Source: Paenibacillus piri
Lineage (GTDB): Bacteria; Bacillota; Bacilli; Paenibacillales; NBRC-103111
DNA length: 64,000 nucleotides
NCBI RefSeq assembly: GCF_004354045.1
Contig: NZ_SMRT01000002.1
Coordinates: forward strand, 712,392-776,391
Direction of reading: 5' to 3'
This document shows, one piece after another, positions 32,952-42,077 of this stretch. Position 1 is the first letter of the stretch. Every line of letters starts with the position of its first letter. The translations under genes and the position numbers were made by a program. Under the pieces are notes generated by a model. The model did not search any database and was not told the DNA's origin. It saw only the letters and a list, made by a program, of their open reading frames with translations.

Positions 32952-33440
32952 ATGTTTTTCGTTAATGCCAGAGCGATAATTGAACGGCAATTGAACGATG
33001 ATACCGAAATAGTCATCCAGACGAGAAATAAACCGAATGAGCCGCTGAAGCTGGAGCTGCCCGGGGGAAGAATCGAGCCTTACGAGCCATTGACACAGGC
33101 ATTAAGGAGAGAAGTAATGGAAGAGACGGGGCTCGAGCTTACGGAAATCGAAGGCGAGCAGACAAGAGTGGACACATCCGACATCAGTCCAGAATTCGCG
33201 GTCGAATGTTTGAAGCCGTTTGCCGCTTATCAAACCGTTCACGGGCCCATCGATTCCGTAGGCTATTATTTCCGCTGCAAAGCGGAGGGCGAGCTTGTCC
33301 GCAAAGGCGATGAAACTTCGGATATCCGATGGATCGGTGTAAAGGAGCTTTCGGTTATGATGGTGCGCGATCCTTTGCAATTTTCAAATGTTGATCGGGC
33401 GGGGATTAAGTTTTATTTAAAGCAGATCGACAACGGGTAA
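32952..33440 (+). CDS. Nudix hydrolase 4
   Basis: 162 residues from ATG 32952, with GGAGG six bases upstream; a TTG-frame start at 32913 would overlap the hydrolase. The box is GGRIEPYEPLTQALRREVME then ETGLE, with strands FFVNARAIIERQ and a C-terminal part of ~85 residues. Fourth Nudix gene in 5.2 kb, from diverged lineages rather than recent copies. Substrate unknown. Confidence 0.88.
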   Translation: MFFVNARAIIERQLNDDTEIVIQTRNKPNEPLKLELPGGRIEPYEPLTQALRREVMEETGLELTEIEGEQTRVDTSDISPEFAVECLKPFAAYQTVHGPIDSVGYYFRCKAEGELVRKGDETSDIRWIGVKELSVMMVRDPLQFSNVDRAGIKFYLKQIDNG

Positions 33441-33473
33441 TCATATAATTTCATTTTCGGGGGGCGGGTTAGG

Positions 33474-33947
33474 ATGTATTCTTATCGAGATGCGAAAAAG
33501 AAGGATTTTACAGCAATCGCGGCATTCCCGGTTAATAAGCAGGAGTCATTCTACATGTTTCCAAAAGGCTCATTTCCGTTGGACCCGGAACAGCTGTTTG
33601 CAGTTTCGCAAACGAGGAAGCTTCCTACTGTCATCGAACGGTCCGGCGAGCTTGCAGGCTACAGCTGCCTGTACGATGTCCAGGAGGGGGAGTGCTGCTG
33701 GCTTGGGAATGTCATTATCAATCCGGTATACCGGGGCCAGGGGGCGGCCGCTTATTTAATCGAAACGATGACGAATCGAGCCGCGAGCGAGCTAGGGATG
33801 AAGGAGCTTCTGTTAGTTTGCCATAACACGAATACGAAAGCTCTATTCCTCTATGATAAAATGGGATTCAAGCCGTATGACATCAAGCAGGCCCAGGATC
33901 ATGACGGCAATCAGCTTGTCGGGATCAAAATGCGCAAACCTCTATAG
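33474..33947 (+). CDS. GNAT-family N-acetyltransferase
   Basis: 157 residues with CoA loop YRGQGAAAYLIETM after LGNVIINPVYRG, and the C-terminal ALFLYDKMGFKPYD. RBS GGGGGGCGGGTTAGG precedes ATG. Acceptor unknown. The rpiA gene begins 46 bases later. Confidence 0.85.
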   Translation: MYSYRDAKKKDFTAIAAFPVNKQESFYMFPKGSFPLDPEQLFAVSQTRKLPTVIERSGELAGYSCLYDVQEGECCWLGNVIINPVYRGQGAAAYLIETMTNRAASELGMKELLLVCHNTNTKALFLYDKMGFKPYDIKQAQDHDGNQLVGIKMRKPL

Positions 33948-33993
33948 CCTGGCAGCGGGCTTAACCAAGTGAATCAGCGAAGGAGAGACACCG

Positions 33994-34665
33994 ATGAACG
34001 CAAAGCAGCTGGCCGCAGAACAAGCGGTCGAACATATTAACGACGGCATGATCGTCGGATTGGGCACCGGCTCTACCGCGTACTGGGCTATCCGCAGTCT
34101 GGCGGAGAAAGTATCGGAAGGTCTTCGCATCCGCGCAGTCGCCAGCTCCATCCAATCGGAGGATTTAGCCAAACAGCTGGGCATCCCGCTCATCCCGTTC
34201 TCGGAGCTGGAAGAAATCGATATGACAATTGACGGCGCCGATGAAGTGGACGCTGATTTGAATTTGATCAAAGGCGGCGGCGGCGCGCTGCTGCGAGAGA
34301 AGATTTTGGCTGCCAACAGCAAGCGGCTGATCATTATCGTCGACGAATCCAAGCGGGTCGAGCGTTTAGGAGCATTTCCGCTGCCGGTTGAAATCGTCCC
34401 TTTTGCCGCGAATTTGACCATCCGCAGGCTTGAGCGGCTGCAGGGAAAACCGCAAATACGGCTGGCAAACGGGGAGCCATTTATAACGGACAACGGAAAC
34501 TGGATTGCGGATTGCTCGTTCGGACCGATTGCCGATCCGGCACAGCTCCATCTGCAGTTAAATATGATCCCGGGCGTCGTGGATAACGGATTGTTCGTCC
34601 AAATGGCGCATCAAGTTGTGGTCGGCTATAACGACGGAACCGTGAAAATAATAAATAGCCGCTGA
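33994..34665 (+). CDS. rpiA: ribose-5-phosphate isomerase A
   Basis: 223 residues, normal length. Signature parts are GLGTGSTAYWAI (phosphate loop), DGADEVD with the catalytic acid, KGGGGALLREKI, and FPLPVEIVPFA. It interconverts ribose 5-phosphate and ribulose 5-phosphate in the pentose-phosphate pathway. RBS AAGGAGAG precedes ATG. It may be a second isomerase besides an RpiB; the window does not tell. Confidence 0.92.
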   Translation: MNAKQLAAEQAVEHINDGMIVGLGTGSTAYWAIRSLAEKVSEGLRIRAVASSIQSEDLAKQLGIPLIPFSELEEIDMTIDGADEVDADLNLIKGGGGALLREKILAANSKRLIIIVDESKRVERLGAFPLPVEIVPFAANLTIRRLERLQGKPQIRLANGEPFITDNGNWIADCSFGPIADPAQLHLQLNMIPGVVDNGLFVQMAHQVVVGYNDGTVKIINSR

Positions 34666-34686
34666 GTCGGTCAGGACGTTTGCGGG

Positions 34687-35124
34687 ATGAGGGGAAACGT
34701 TATTTTGACTGCATACATGGACAGGCTGCTGCAGCTGATTCGAAGCAATAACGAGATAATGGAGGATTTGGCCCTGCTCAGGAGCCTTCAGCTACCCGAC
34801 GTGCATGTCGCCGCGGGCTATGTGCGGAATTGCGTTTGGGACAGGCTGCACGGATACGAGGAGCGGACGCCGTTAAACGATATCGACGTCATCTACTACG
34901 ATCTTGAAGAAATGAGCGAGCAGTTCGAGAAAATCATCGAGCGGCAATTAAACGAACAAACCGGCAGATCGATTTGGTCGGTCAAAAATCAGGCGAGAAT
35001 GCACATTCGGAACAGAACAAAAATTGGAAAGCGATTTGGCCCCGGCTGGAAATTTTATAGAAGGCGGTGCTGTGGTGAAAGCGGTTATTTTCGACATGGA
35101 CGGTGTCATTATCGATTCGCATAA
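34687..35124 (+). pseudogene. truncated nucleotidyltransferase-family gene
   Basis: The first ~105 residues match the small nucleotidyltransferase family (COG3575-like): AAGYVRNCVWDRLHG, NDIDVIYYD with the two acidic metal residues, and WSVKNQARMHIRN. After MHIRN (about 35015) the family sequence stops and the frame continues with 40 unrelated residues before a stop inside the next gene. The usual ~80 C-terminal residues are missing, which indicates a deletion whose right edge lies at the HAD gene. Start uncertain: ATG 34687, or TTG 34705. Confidence 0.65.
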
Positions 35125-35731
35125 GGCTGCTTCTCAGCTGTTGTGTGAATCGGCGAATGCGCTTGGCTGCGGCTTGACGATCCAGCAAATCCAGACCTGG
35201 GGCAGCTTGAGCTCGCGGCAGTTTTGGGCAAAGGTAAAGGAGCAGTTTCATTTGCGGCAATCCGTCGCGGAGCTCATCGGTATGTACGATGTGGAGCGGG
35301 AGATTGCGATGTATACCGAGATCGGACTGATTCCCGGCGTGCGCGAGCTGCTCATGGATTTGTCCAAGCACGGTCTGCCTGCAGCTTTGGCGACAAGCGC
35401 TTCCAGAAGGCGGATGAATGCGGTTTTGGAGATGTTTGAACTGCACGCGCTGTTCCGCCATTGCGTGTGCGATGAGGATGCTGCACAGTCCAAGCCGCAT
35501 CCGGATATTTATTTAACCGCGAGCAGGCGTCTTGGTGTGGAACCGGAGGAATGTATCGTATTCGAGGATTCCTTTAACGGGATGACTGCGGCCAAGCGTG
35601 CGGGCATGAGCTGTGTGGGCTACAGAGGACTGGACCATGTGCAGGAAGACTTGAGCGAATGTGATTGGATTATTTACGATTTCAGGGAAATCGATACGGC
35701 TGCGCTTGTCGGCCGGTTTAAAAGCGGTTGA
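35075..35731 (+). CDS. HAD-family phosphatase/phosphomutase-like
   Basis: 218 residues from GTG 35075; TTG 35024 would add 17 residues with no family match. Motif I is VIFDMDGVIIDS, motif II ALATSASRRR, and motif IV region FEDSFNGMTAAKRAGM, all as in beta-phosphoglucomutase-like HAD proteins with a helical cap. Acts on a small sugar phosphate, substrate unknown. The start lies inside the remnant of the truncated nucleotidyltransferase frame. Confidence 0.85.
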   Translation: MKAVIFDMDGVIIDSHKAASQLLCESANALGCGLTIQQIQTWGSLSSRQFWAKVKEQFHLRQSVAELIGMYDVEREIAMYTEIGLIPGVRELLMDLSKHGLPAALATSASRRRMNAVLEMFELHALFRHCVCDEDAAQSKPHPDIYLTASRRLGVEPEECIVFEDSFNGMTAAKRAGMSCVGYRGLDHVQEDLSECDWIIYDFREIDTAALVGRFKSG

Positions 35732-35851
35732 ACAAGCTGCTTGCGGAAAGGAGCAGTGCGGGTTGGTTGAAATGCTTCCTAGATAGTTAATTACATTAAA
35801 TATTAGCTTCATTTATTAAAATTCAAGCTCATTAAAGGGGAGGGGCTTCAT

Positions 35852-36478
35852 CTGCAAACGATAACGAAAAACCGGCCCCAGCTCGTCCTGGATATTGGCG
35901 GCGTGCTGTTGACCAATCTGTCGTTGGCGTTTTGGCGGCAGGCGGAAGATTGTGGTCATGTCAACGGGGAGGAGCTGAAGGAACGGTTCAGGCAGGACCT
36001 TCGGGAGGAGCTGTGGACCGGGCGCATCGGCGAGGACCGGTTCTGGACATGGCTCGCGCAATGCCTCCCATCGCTGCCGACCGCTCAAGCCCGCGAGCTG
36101 CTGGCCGCCAATCTTCAGCCGCTGCCCGCATTGGAGCAGCTTGCGCTGTGGAGCGCACGGGCCGATATTCATTTGCTGAGCAACCATCGAGCGGAATGGG
36201 TACGGCCGGTATTGGCGCCATATGAACGGTATATTGCCACGATGACCGTCTCAAGCGAGGTCGGGCTGTGCAAACCCGATGCGCGCATATTCGAGCATGT
36301 CCGCTCACGGTTCGGCAGTGAAACGGCTCTCGTTATCTATGTGGACGACCAGTCCAAAAATTTGCCCCCGGCGGCCGCGCTCGGCTGGCAGACAGTGCTG
36401 GCGGATTCGGCAGGAAGCTGGGCCGCTGCCGTGACAAGGCTGTTGGTCGGAGTTGACGGACAAGACGGACGAACATGA
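35852..36478 (+). CDS. HAD-family hydrolase with a probable CTG start
   Basis: Read from CTG 35852 this is 209 residues starting QTITKNRPQLVLDIGGVLLTN after the first residue; key part: LDIGGVLLTN, HAD motif I with the nucleophile Asp14. Starting at the first standard codon (GTG 35903) would remove the nucleophile. No ATG, GTG or TTG occurs between the upstream stop (35804) and 35902 in this frame, and GGGGAGGGG lies 6 bases before CTG. LLSNHRAEW (motif II), CKPDARIFEHV (motif III) and YVDDQSKNL (motif IV) complete the active site. Similar to haloacid-dehalogenase/epoxide-hydrolase-N-like proteins. Confidence 0.75.
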   Translation: MQTITKNRPQLVLDIGGVLLTNLSLAFWRQAEDCGHVNGEELKERFRQDLREELWTGRIGEDRFWTWLAQCLPSLPTAQARELLAANLQPLPALEQLALWSARADIHLLSNHRAEWVRPVLAPYERYIATMTVSSEVGLCKPDARIFEHVRSRFGSETALVIYVDDQSKNLPPAAALGWQTVLADSAGSWAAAVTRLLVGVDGQDGRT

Positions 36479-37173
36479 TGAATCATGCTCCTGAAAGCTC
36501 GCTCGACTAGATCGTTTAACGTTCGCGCTAATGGCTTGTGGCCCGCCGTATTCGACCGTGCTAGGTGCCGTTCGATTGAGGCCGAGGTGTAACGCACTGA
36601 GATGACGTTATTTTGCCCCAATTCTCCCTTTCGAGGTTGCATCGGACTGGAGAGTCGTTATAGGGCGAGCCAGCCGTTCATTCGCACCATTTACTGCAAA
36701 ATAGACGAAGGCAGCAGAACAGCCTTCCCGTTGACCGCTGCAAGTATATGAATCCAAGAAGAAACCAAGGCCGTCCCGGCGTAGTGAAACATTACGCCGG
36801 GGCGGTTTTTTTGGCTTAATCCAGATAAACGCTCCTCGCATGACGTAAACTATCTCGCATTTTACAGGTGACGCAGCCTCGAAAAGAGCATGTACCAAAC
36901 ATAGTCAACATAATCCAAATCGGGCCGCCTATTATTGCCGCATGGACGATTTATAATTGAAATTACAACGAACGGCGCTGCTGCAAGGGGCTCGGTTTCG
37001 GGCAAGTCAGCATCCGGAAAGGAGCGATAATGCACAGAATAAAGGGGGCGGCATGACATGATGAAGCGCCGGCCCTGCAATCATCAAGGAGCTGCGGACT
37101 GCATGACGACCGCACGGGACATAAGCGGCTCTCCAGTAATGTCGGAAACTATTAACAAGAAGGAGTACATCGT
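36479..37173 (+). other. 695-base non-coding stretch
   Basis: No frame here looks like a gene: those present are short, lack ribosome sites and show no family text. It contains the terminator at 36771 and a TATAAT at 36952 without a well-spaced -35. I see no riboswitch or RNA gene that I can name. Confidence 0.6.
36771..36812 (+). terminator. strong rho-independent terminator
   Basis: CCGTCCCGGCGTA pairs with TACGCCGGGGCGG (13 pairs, one G-U) around an 8-base loop, followed by TTTTTTT. Confidence 0.85.
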
Positions 37174-38517
37174 ATGAAAAATAAAAAAGCGTTTCTAACT
37201 GCCGCCGCTTCGGTTATGCTCGTCTCCGGATTGACCGCCTGCAGCGGGGACGGCGGCTCCAAGCCTGCCGGCGCTAACGGTCCGGCGGCGACTCCGGCCC
37301 CCGCAGAAGCGAAAAAGCAGGAACAGGTATCGATCCGCTTCGCCTGGTGGGGAGACGGCAAACGGCACGAAAAATATAACGCGATTGCCGATATGTACGA
37401 AAAGCAGCATCCGAATGTCAAAATTGTGCGGGAATTCGGCGCCTTCAACGATTATTGGGACAAGCTGACCACGCAAACCGCCGGCGGCAACGCGCCGGAT
37501 GTGATCGGGATGCATGCGACGTATGTGGCCGATTATGCGCGCCGTAATACGCTGCTCGATTTGGGCAAATATATTCAGGACGGGACGCTGGATGTGAAAA
37601 ATTTCCCTCCCGCCGTTCAGGAAGCCGGCAAGGTCAACGGCAAAACCGTCATGGTCGCACAGGGCGTCACGATGACGGGCTGGGAATACAACACCGCGAT
37701 GTTCGACAAGCTGGGCGTCAAATATCCCGACTATAACTGGACATGGGACGATTTTATCGCCAAGGTGACGGAGCTTCAAAAGGCGATCAAGGACAACGGG
37801 GTATGGGCATCGACCGATGCCGGCGGAGATATAACGGGACTTCAAGTATTCGCCCGCCAACGCGGGAAGGATCTGTTTACGGCGGAGGGAAAATTGGGTG
37901 TCGATAAAGACGATATGGTCGCCTGGTTCTCCATGTGGGACCGGCTCCGCAAAATGAAAGCGATTCCGGATGCAGCGACGTCCGAGCAGTACTCGAACGT
38001 TTCATTGGATCAAGGGTTGTTCGTAAAAGGCAAAGTCGCTTTGACCGTGTTCCCGTTCAATCAGATTCCGCTTTATCAAAATTATATTAAAGAAGGCGAG
38101 GTACGGGCGCTCCGCAGACCTACCGATCCGAAGGGCAAAGAAGGCGAATTCATCGAGGGCGCGTATTTGGCGATTTCCGCCAACTCCAAGCATCCGAAGG
38201 AAGCCGCCGAATTTATGAGCTTTTTCGTAAACAATGACGAAGCGGTCAAAGTGTTCAAGCTGGAGCAGGGAGCGCTTGGCTCGACCAAAGCGAACGATAC
38301 GATCAAGCCGCTGCTGACGCCGCCGGAGCAGAGAACGATCGACGCCATTCAGACAAGCCTGAAAACAGCCGGCCAGCTGCCGCTGCCTCCGGCCGGACAA
38401 GGCGCGGTGCGCACGCTGCTTACCGAAACCGCGCAGTCGATCTCCTTTGGGAAAAACACGGTGGAAAAAGGCGCGCAAGAGTTCGTCGACAAAGCCGCTG
38501 CTATTTTGAACAAATAA
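37174..38517 (+). CDS. lipoprotein sugar-binding protein of importer 2
   Basis: 447 residues. Lipoprotein signal ends in LTAC; a short Gly/Pro/Ala-rich linker follows. The body is a family-1 extracellular solute-binding protein: IRFAWWGDGKRHEKYN, GGNAPDVIGMHATYVADYA, and PDYNWTWDDF. RBS AAGAAGGAG lies 9 bases before ATG. It should bind the substrate for the two permeases downstream. An intercistronic hairpin follows. Confidence 0.92.
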   Translation: MKNKKAFLTAAASVMLVSGLTACSGDGGSKPAGANGPAATPAPAEAKKQEQVSIRFAWWGDGKRHEKYNAIADMYEKQHPNVKIVREFGAFNDYWDKLTTQTAGGNAPDVIGMHATYVADYARRNTLLDLGKYIQDGTLDVKNFPPAVQEAGKVNGKTVMVAQGVTMTGWEYNTAMFDKLGVKYPDYNWTWDDFIAKVTELQKAIKDNGVWASTDAGGDITGLQVFARQRGKDLFTAEGKLGVDKDDMVAWFSMWDRLRKMKAIPDAATSEQYSNVSLDQGLFVKGKVALTVFPFNQIPLYQNYIKEGEVRALRRPTDPKGKEGEFIEGAYLAISANSKHPKEAAEFMSFFVNNDEAVKVFKLEQGALGSTKANDTIKPLLTPPEQRTIDAIQTSLKTAGQLPLPPAGQGAVRTLLTETAQSISFGKNTVEKGAQEFVDKAAAILNK

Positions 38518-38536
38518 GGCGTCCAACTATACTGGA

Positions 38537-38617
38537 GGCCGCAACGGAAATGGCAATGGAAGCGGCAATCCGGATCAAGCACCGCCGATCCGCTTTCATC
38601 CATTTCCATTCGGCCGC
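38537..38617 (+). other. intercistronic hairpin between binding protein and permeases
   Basis: GGCCGcaACGGAAATGG-ATGGAAGCGG on the left pairs with CCGCTTTCAT-CCATTTCC-CGGCC on the right in a long imperfect stem. There is no T-run. Such structures downstream of binding-protein genes often protect the mRNA 3' end and lower permease expression. Confidence 0.55.
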
Positions 38618-38634
38618 AGCAAGGGAGCGAATCT

Positions 38635-39525
38635 ATGAACTCTATCAAATCCATATGGAAAAACAGCTGGGTCGGATACGTCTTCATCACGCCATGGCTG
38701 CTCGGCTTTATCGGTCTAAGCGCCTTCCCGATGGGCTTCTCGCTATATTTGGCATTTACCCGCTACGATCTGTTTTCGGCTCCGAAATGGATCGGGCTCG
38801 GCAACTTTATCGAAATGTTCCACGACAAAAAATATTTGGCCAGCATCGCCGTCACGACGGAGTATGTGCTGCTGGGCGTACCGCTCTCCCTAACGTTCGC
38901 GCTGTCCATCGCGCTATTGCTGAATCGGGGCATCCGGGGACTGCGGATTTACCGGGCGATCTACTATGTGCCCTCGCTGTTCGGCGGCAGCGTCGCTATC
39001 GCGTTGCTGTGGAGACAGCTGTTCGGAGGTGACGGGCTCATCAACAGCATCCTGCGCAGCTTCGGCCTGGAGGGCATGAACTGGATCGCTACGCCGAACA
39101 CGGCCTTGTACACGTTGATTGTGCTGTCGACCTGGCAGTTCGGCTCGTCGATGGTTATATTTCTGGCCGGCTTGAAGCAAATCCCGTCCGATTTGTACGA
39201 GTCTTCGAGAATCGACGGTGCCGGACGGTGGAGGCAATTTCATAGCATCACCTTTCCCATGCTGACGCCGATCATCTTTTTCAATCTGATCATGCAGATC
39301 ATACATGCTTTTCAAGCGTTTACGCCCGCTTATATTGTGAGCGGAGGCTCCGGCGGTCCGCTGAACTCGACCTTGTTTTACACGCTGTACCTGTACCAGA
39401 AAGGCTTTACGCAGTTCGAAATGGGGTATGCGGCCGCGATGGCGTGGATGCTGCTCGTTACGATTGCGATCATCACTTCGCTCATATTCGCCACTTCCGG
39501 GAGATGGGTTCATTATCAGGAATAG
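38635..39525 (+). CDS. carbohydrate ABC importer permease, MalF/UgpA type
   Basis: 296 residues, about six helices. VFITPWLLGFIGLSAFPMG is the usual N-terminal helix, WIGLGNFIEMF the following segment, and LYESSRIDGAGRWRQFHSIT the EAA loop contacting the ATPase. RBS AAGGGAGCG precedes ATG. Forms the importer 2 pore with the next gene. No ATPase gene in the locus. Confidence 0.9.
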   Translation: MNSIKSIWKNSWVGYVFITPWLLGFIGLSAFPMGFSLYLAFTRYDLFSAPKWIGLGNFIEMFHDKKYLASIAVTTEYVLLGVPLSLTFALSIALLLNRGIRGLRIYRAIYYVPSLFGGSVAIALLWRQLFGGDGLINSILRSFGLEGMNWIATPNTALYTLIVLSTWQFGSSMVIFLAGLKQIPSDLYESSRIDGAGRWRQFHSITFPMLTPIIFFNLIMQIIHAFQAFTPAYIVSGGSGGPLNSTLFYTLYLYQKGFTQFEMGYAAAMAWMLLVTIAIITSLIFATSGRWVHYQE

Positions 39526-39539
39526 AGGTGATCTCGATT

Positions 39540-40379
39540 ATGGCCATGGGCAAATCCAGACGTATCGCTCTGCATGTACTCATTATTTGCGGATGTCTGA
39601 TCATGATTTATCCGCTGCTGTGGATGCTGGTCAGCTCATTTAAGGAGAATACGGAAATTTTTACGAACACATCGCTGATCCCCGAGAAAATAACGTTTGA
39701 CAATTACAAGCAAGGATGGAAGGGATTGTCGGGGTATACGTTCGGGACGTTTTTTGCAAATACGTTGTTTCTTGTGGCCATGTGCATCATCGGGACATTG
39801 ATTTCGTGCTCGATGGCGGCGTATGCGTTTGCCCGGCTGCAGTTTTTTATGAAAAAGGCGTTTTTTTCGATCATGCTGATGACGCTCATGCTGCCGTTCC
39901 ATGTGACGGTCATTCCGCAGTATATCATGTTTAACAAATTCGGCTGGGTGAACACGTATTGGCCGTTAATACTGCCCAAATTTTTCGGAGTCGAAGCGTT
40001 TTTCATATTTCTAATCGTGCAGTTTATTCGCTCGCTGCCCCGCGAGCTCGACCAGGCTGCGGAAATCGACGGCTGCGGTCCGTTCAAAATGTACTGGCAT
40101 CTGATCATTCCGCTAACCGTGCCGGCGCTGATGACGTCATCGATTTTTACGTTCATTTGGACATGGAACGATTTTTTCAGCCAGCTGCTGTATGTGAGCG
40201 AAATTAAGCTGTTTCCCGTCGCATTGGCGCTGCGGATGTTTACGGACTCGATGGGGGACAACTCCTGGGGCGCATTGTTCGCGATGTCGATTTTGTCGCT
40301 GGTGCCGGTTTTCGCAATTTTTATATTTTTCCAGCGGTATTTGATCGAAGGCATATCGACCGGCGGCTTGAAAGGGTAG
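39540..40379 (+). CDS. carbohydrate ABC importer permease, MalG/UgpE type
   Basis: 279 residues from ATG 39540 (AGAGGTG nine bases upstream); an in-frame start at 39444 lies within the previous gene. Six helices, MLVSSFKENTEIF, EAA loop ELDQAAEIDGCGPFKMYW, and C-terminal FQRYLIEGISTGGLKG. Stop of the partner permease is 14 bases upstream. No terminator separates it from the enzymes that follow. Confidence 0.9.
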   Translation: MAMGKSRRIALHVLIICGCLIMIYPLLWMLVSSFKENTEIFTNTSLIPEKITFDNYKQGWKGLSGYTFGTFFANTLFLVAMCIIGTLISCSMAAYAFARLQFFMKKAFFSIMLMTLMLPFHVTVIPQYIMFNKFGWVNTYWPLILPKFFGVEAFFIFLIVQFIRSLPRELDQAAEIDGCGPFKMYWHLIIPLTVPALMTSSIFTFIWTWNDFFSQLLYVSEIKLFPVALALRMFTDSMGDNSWGALFAMSILSLVPVFAIFIFFQRYLIEGISTGGLKG

Positions 40380-40504
40380 CCAAGCAAAGGAATGGATGAA
40401 TTCGCGAATCGTAATGTTTCGTACTGTGAAAACGATTTTTGCTCCCTGAAAGCTAAATGGCGGACGGGGATTAAAAATAAAAACTATTATGGGAGTGAGC
40501 CAAT

Positions 40505-41203
40505 TTGAAAATGTCGCAAGACGAGAAGCAGGAACTGCTGGAGCTGTACAAAGATTTGCGGGTGGCCGACGTCCGGGACGGGATGGATTGGAACATGATG
40601 CATCATTACGGCACGATTCATCACGAAATTCGCCCGCTGTTTCGTACGAGAGCGGTAGGGATAGCGCAGACGTCGAGATATGTGCCGTATCAGCACGAAA
40701 TTCCGAAGCTGACCCCGGATGAATATACCGACTGGGTCAAATGGTATTATGCGAATATAACCTCGAATCCCGGCATGAAGGCGAGCGAACCCGGCGATTT
40801 CATCGTTGTCGATCAGAGCGGCGTCGACGTCGGCATTCTCGGCTCGAACAACTCGTTGGCCTACTATGCGCAGGGCGCTGTCGGCTTTATAACGAACGGC
40901 GGGGTGCGCGACACGGATGAGCTTATTATGCAAAAGGTGCCGGTCTGGTCCAAATTCATTTCGCAAAAAATGAATCAGGGCCGCATCCAGTTTGAAGCAA
41001 ACGATGTGCCGGTCAACATCGGGGGCGTCGTGATCCAGCCGGGCGATGTGATCGTGGCCGACGGGGACGGCGTGATCGCCGTACCGCGTAAAATTGCGAA
41101 GGAGGTAGCCCAATACGCGCATCAGGAACTGAAGGCGGACAAGGCGGGCCGCCGCCGGATTTATGAAAGTATGGGTCGGGAATTGGATGCGTCGGTGATC
41201 TAG
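40505..41203 (+). CDS. RraA-fold protein A (aldolase/decarboxylase-like)
   Basis: 232 residues, longer than RraA itself (~160) and similar in size to LigK/GalC class II pyruvate aldolases. The active-site text GGVRDTDE carries the Arg-Asp pair that in HMG/CHA aldolases binds substrate and metal; GSNNSLA and GDVIVADGDGVIAVPR are also family features. The N-terminal RVADVRDGMDWNMMHHYG segment is unusual. The function could be aldol cleavage or decarboxylation of an acid. TTG 40505 or ATG 40511. Tandem copy follows. Confidence 0.75.
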   Translation: MKMSQDEKQELLELYKDLRVADVRDGMDWNMMHHYGTIHHEIRPLFRTRAVGIAQTSRYVPYQHEIPKLTPDEYTDWVKWYYANITSNPGMKASEPGDFIVVDQSGVDVGILGSNNSLAYYAQGAVGFITNGGVRDTDELIMQKVPVWSKFISQKMNQGRIQFEANDVPVNIGGVVIQPGDVIVADGDGVIAVPRKIAKEVAQYAHQELKADKAGRRRIYESMGRELDASVI

Positions 41204-41278
41204 AAGTTTGTTTTGCTTCATCGGAAGACTGCAGGCGCAAGGCCATATAAAAAATAATGAAAGAAGGTTGAGGTTGAA

Positions 41279-41965
41279 ATGGACGATAGAGCGAAAATTT
41301 TGGAATTGTATAAAGATTTGCGGGTGGCGGACGTACGCGACGGTATGGATTGGAACATGATGCATCATTACGGCTCGGTGCACTATGAAATTCGCCCGCT
41401 GTTCCGAACTCGTGTGGTAGGGATTGCCAGAACGGCCCGCTACGTGCCTTTCGAGGAGTCGGTGCCTAAGCTGACCCCGGAGGAATATACCCAATGGGCC
41501 AAATGGTACTACAAGGAGGTTTGCTACGATCCTTGGCATAAAAGCATTACGAAGGGCGACTTCATGGTTCTCGACCAAAGCGGCGTCGACGTTGGCATTC
41601 TAGGCTCGAACAACTCGCTTGCCGGAATTCGCGACGGGATTGTCGGCTACTTGACGAACGGCGGTGTAAGGGATACCGACGAGGTGATCATGCAGGAAGT
41701 GCCCGTCTGGTCGAAATTCATTTCGCAAAAAATGGACCAGGGCCGCATCCGCTTCGACGCGCTCGATGTGCCGGTCAATATCGGCGGAGTGGTCGTGAAT
41801 ACGGGCGACGTTATTGTGGCCGACGGGGACGGTGTCATTGTCGTACCGCGCAAGCTCGCCGTTTCGGTTGCCAAGTATGCCCACCAGGAGCTGAACAACG
41901 ATAAGGCCGGCCGCCGCAAAATTTATGAACAGCTTGGCTGGGAGCTCGACCATACTGTTGTATAG
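41279..41965 (+). CDS. RraA-fold protein B, tandem paralogue
   Basis: 228 residues, about 70% identical to protein A by eye, with the same RVADVRDGMDWNMMHHYG and GGVRDTDE. The variable part is around residues 60-85 and 108-116 (GIRDG here, YYAQG in A). Two copies side by side suggest either a hetero-oligomer or two substrates. ATG with AGAAGGTTGAGG upstream. An RNA hairpin lies between it and the alcohol dehydrogenase gene. Confidence 0.75.
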   Translation: MDDRAKILELYKDLRVADVRDGMDWNMMHHYGSVHYEIRPLFRTRVVGIARTARYVPFEESVPKLTPEEYTQWAKWYYKEVCYDPWHKSITKGDFMVLDQSGVDVGILGSNNSLAGIRDGIVGYLTNGGVRDTDEVIMQEVPVWSKFISQKMDQGRIRFDALDVPVNIGGVVVNTGDVIVADGDGVIVVPRKLAVSVAKYAHQELNNDKAGRRKIYEQLGWELDHTVV

Positions 41966-41990
41966 TAAAGCTTGATTTCAACTGCTGTAA

Positions 41991-42043
41991 GCAAGCGGAT
42001 ATTTGCCGGCCGGCGCGTTGCCGCAAAGCAAATATCCGCATGC
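41991..42043 (+). other. intercistronic hairpin
   Basis: GCGGATATTTGC and GCAAATATCCGC form a perfect 12-bp stem (extendable to ~16) around a GC-rich 21-base loop, in the leader of the dehydrogenase gene. No T-run. Possible mRNA stability element or attenuator. Confidence 0.6.
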
Positions 42044-42077
42044 TGTATGTAAGCGACCCGATAAGGAGGACATCCGT

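Noticed and set aside
36479..37173. Riboswitch or small RNA in the 695-base gap
   Set aside because: Only a terminator is convincing; I could not match any known riboswitch core.
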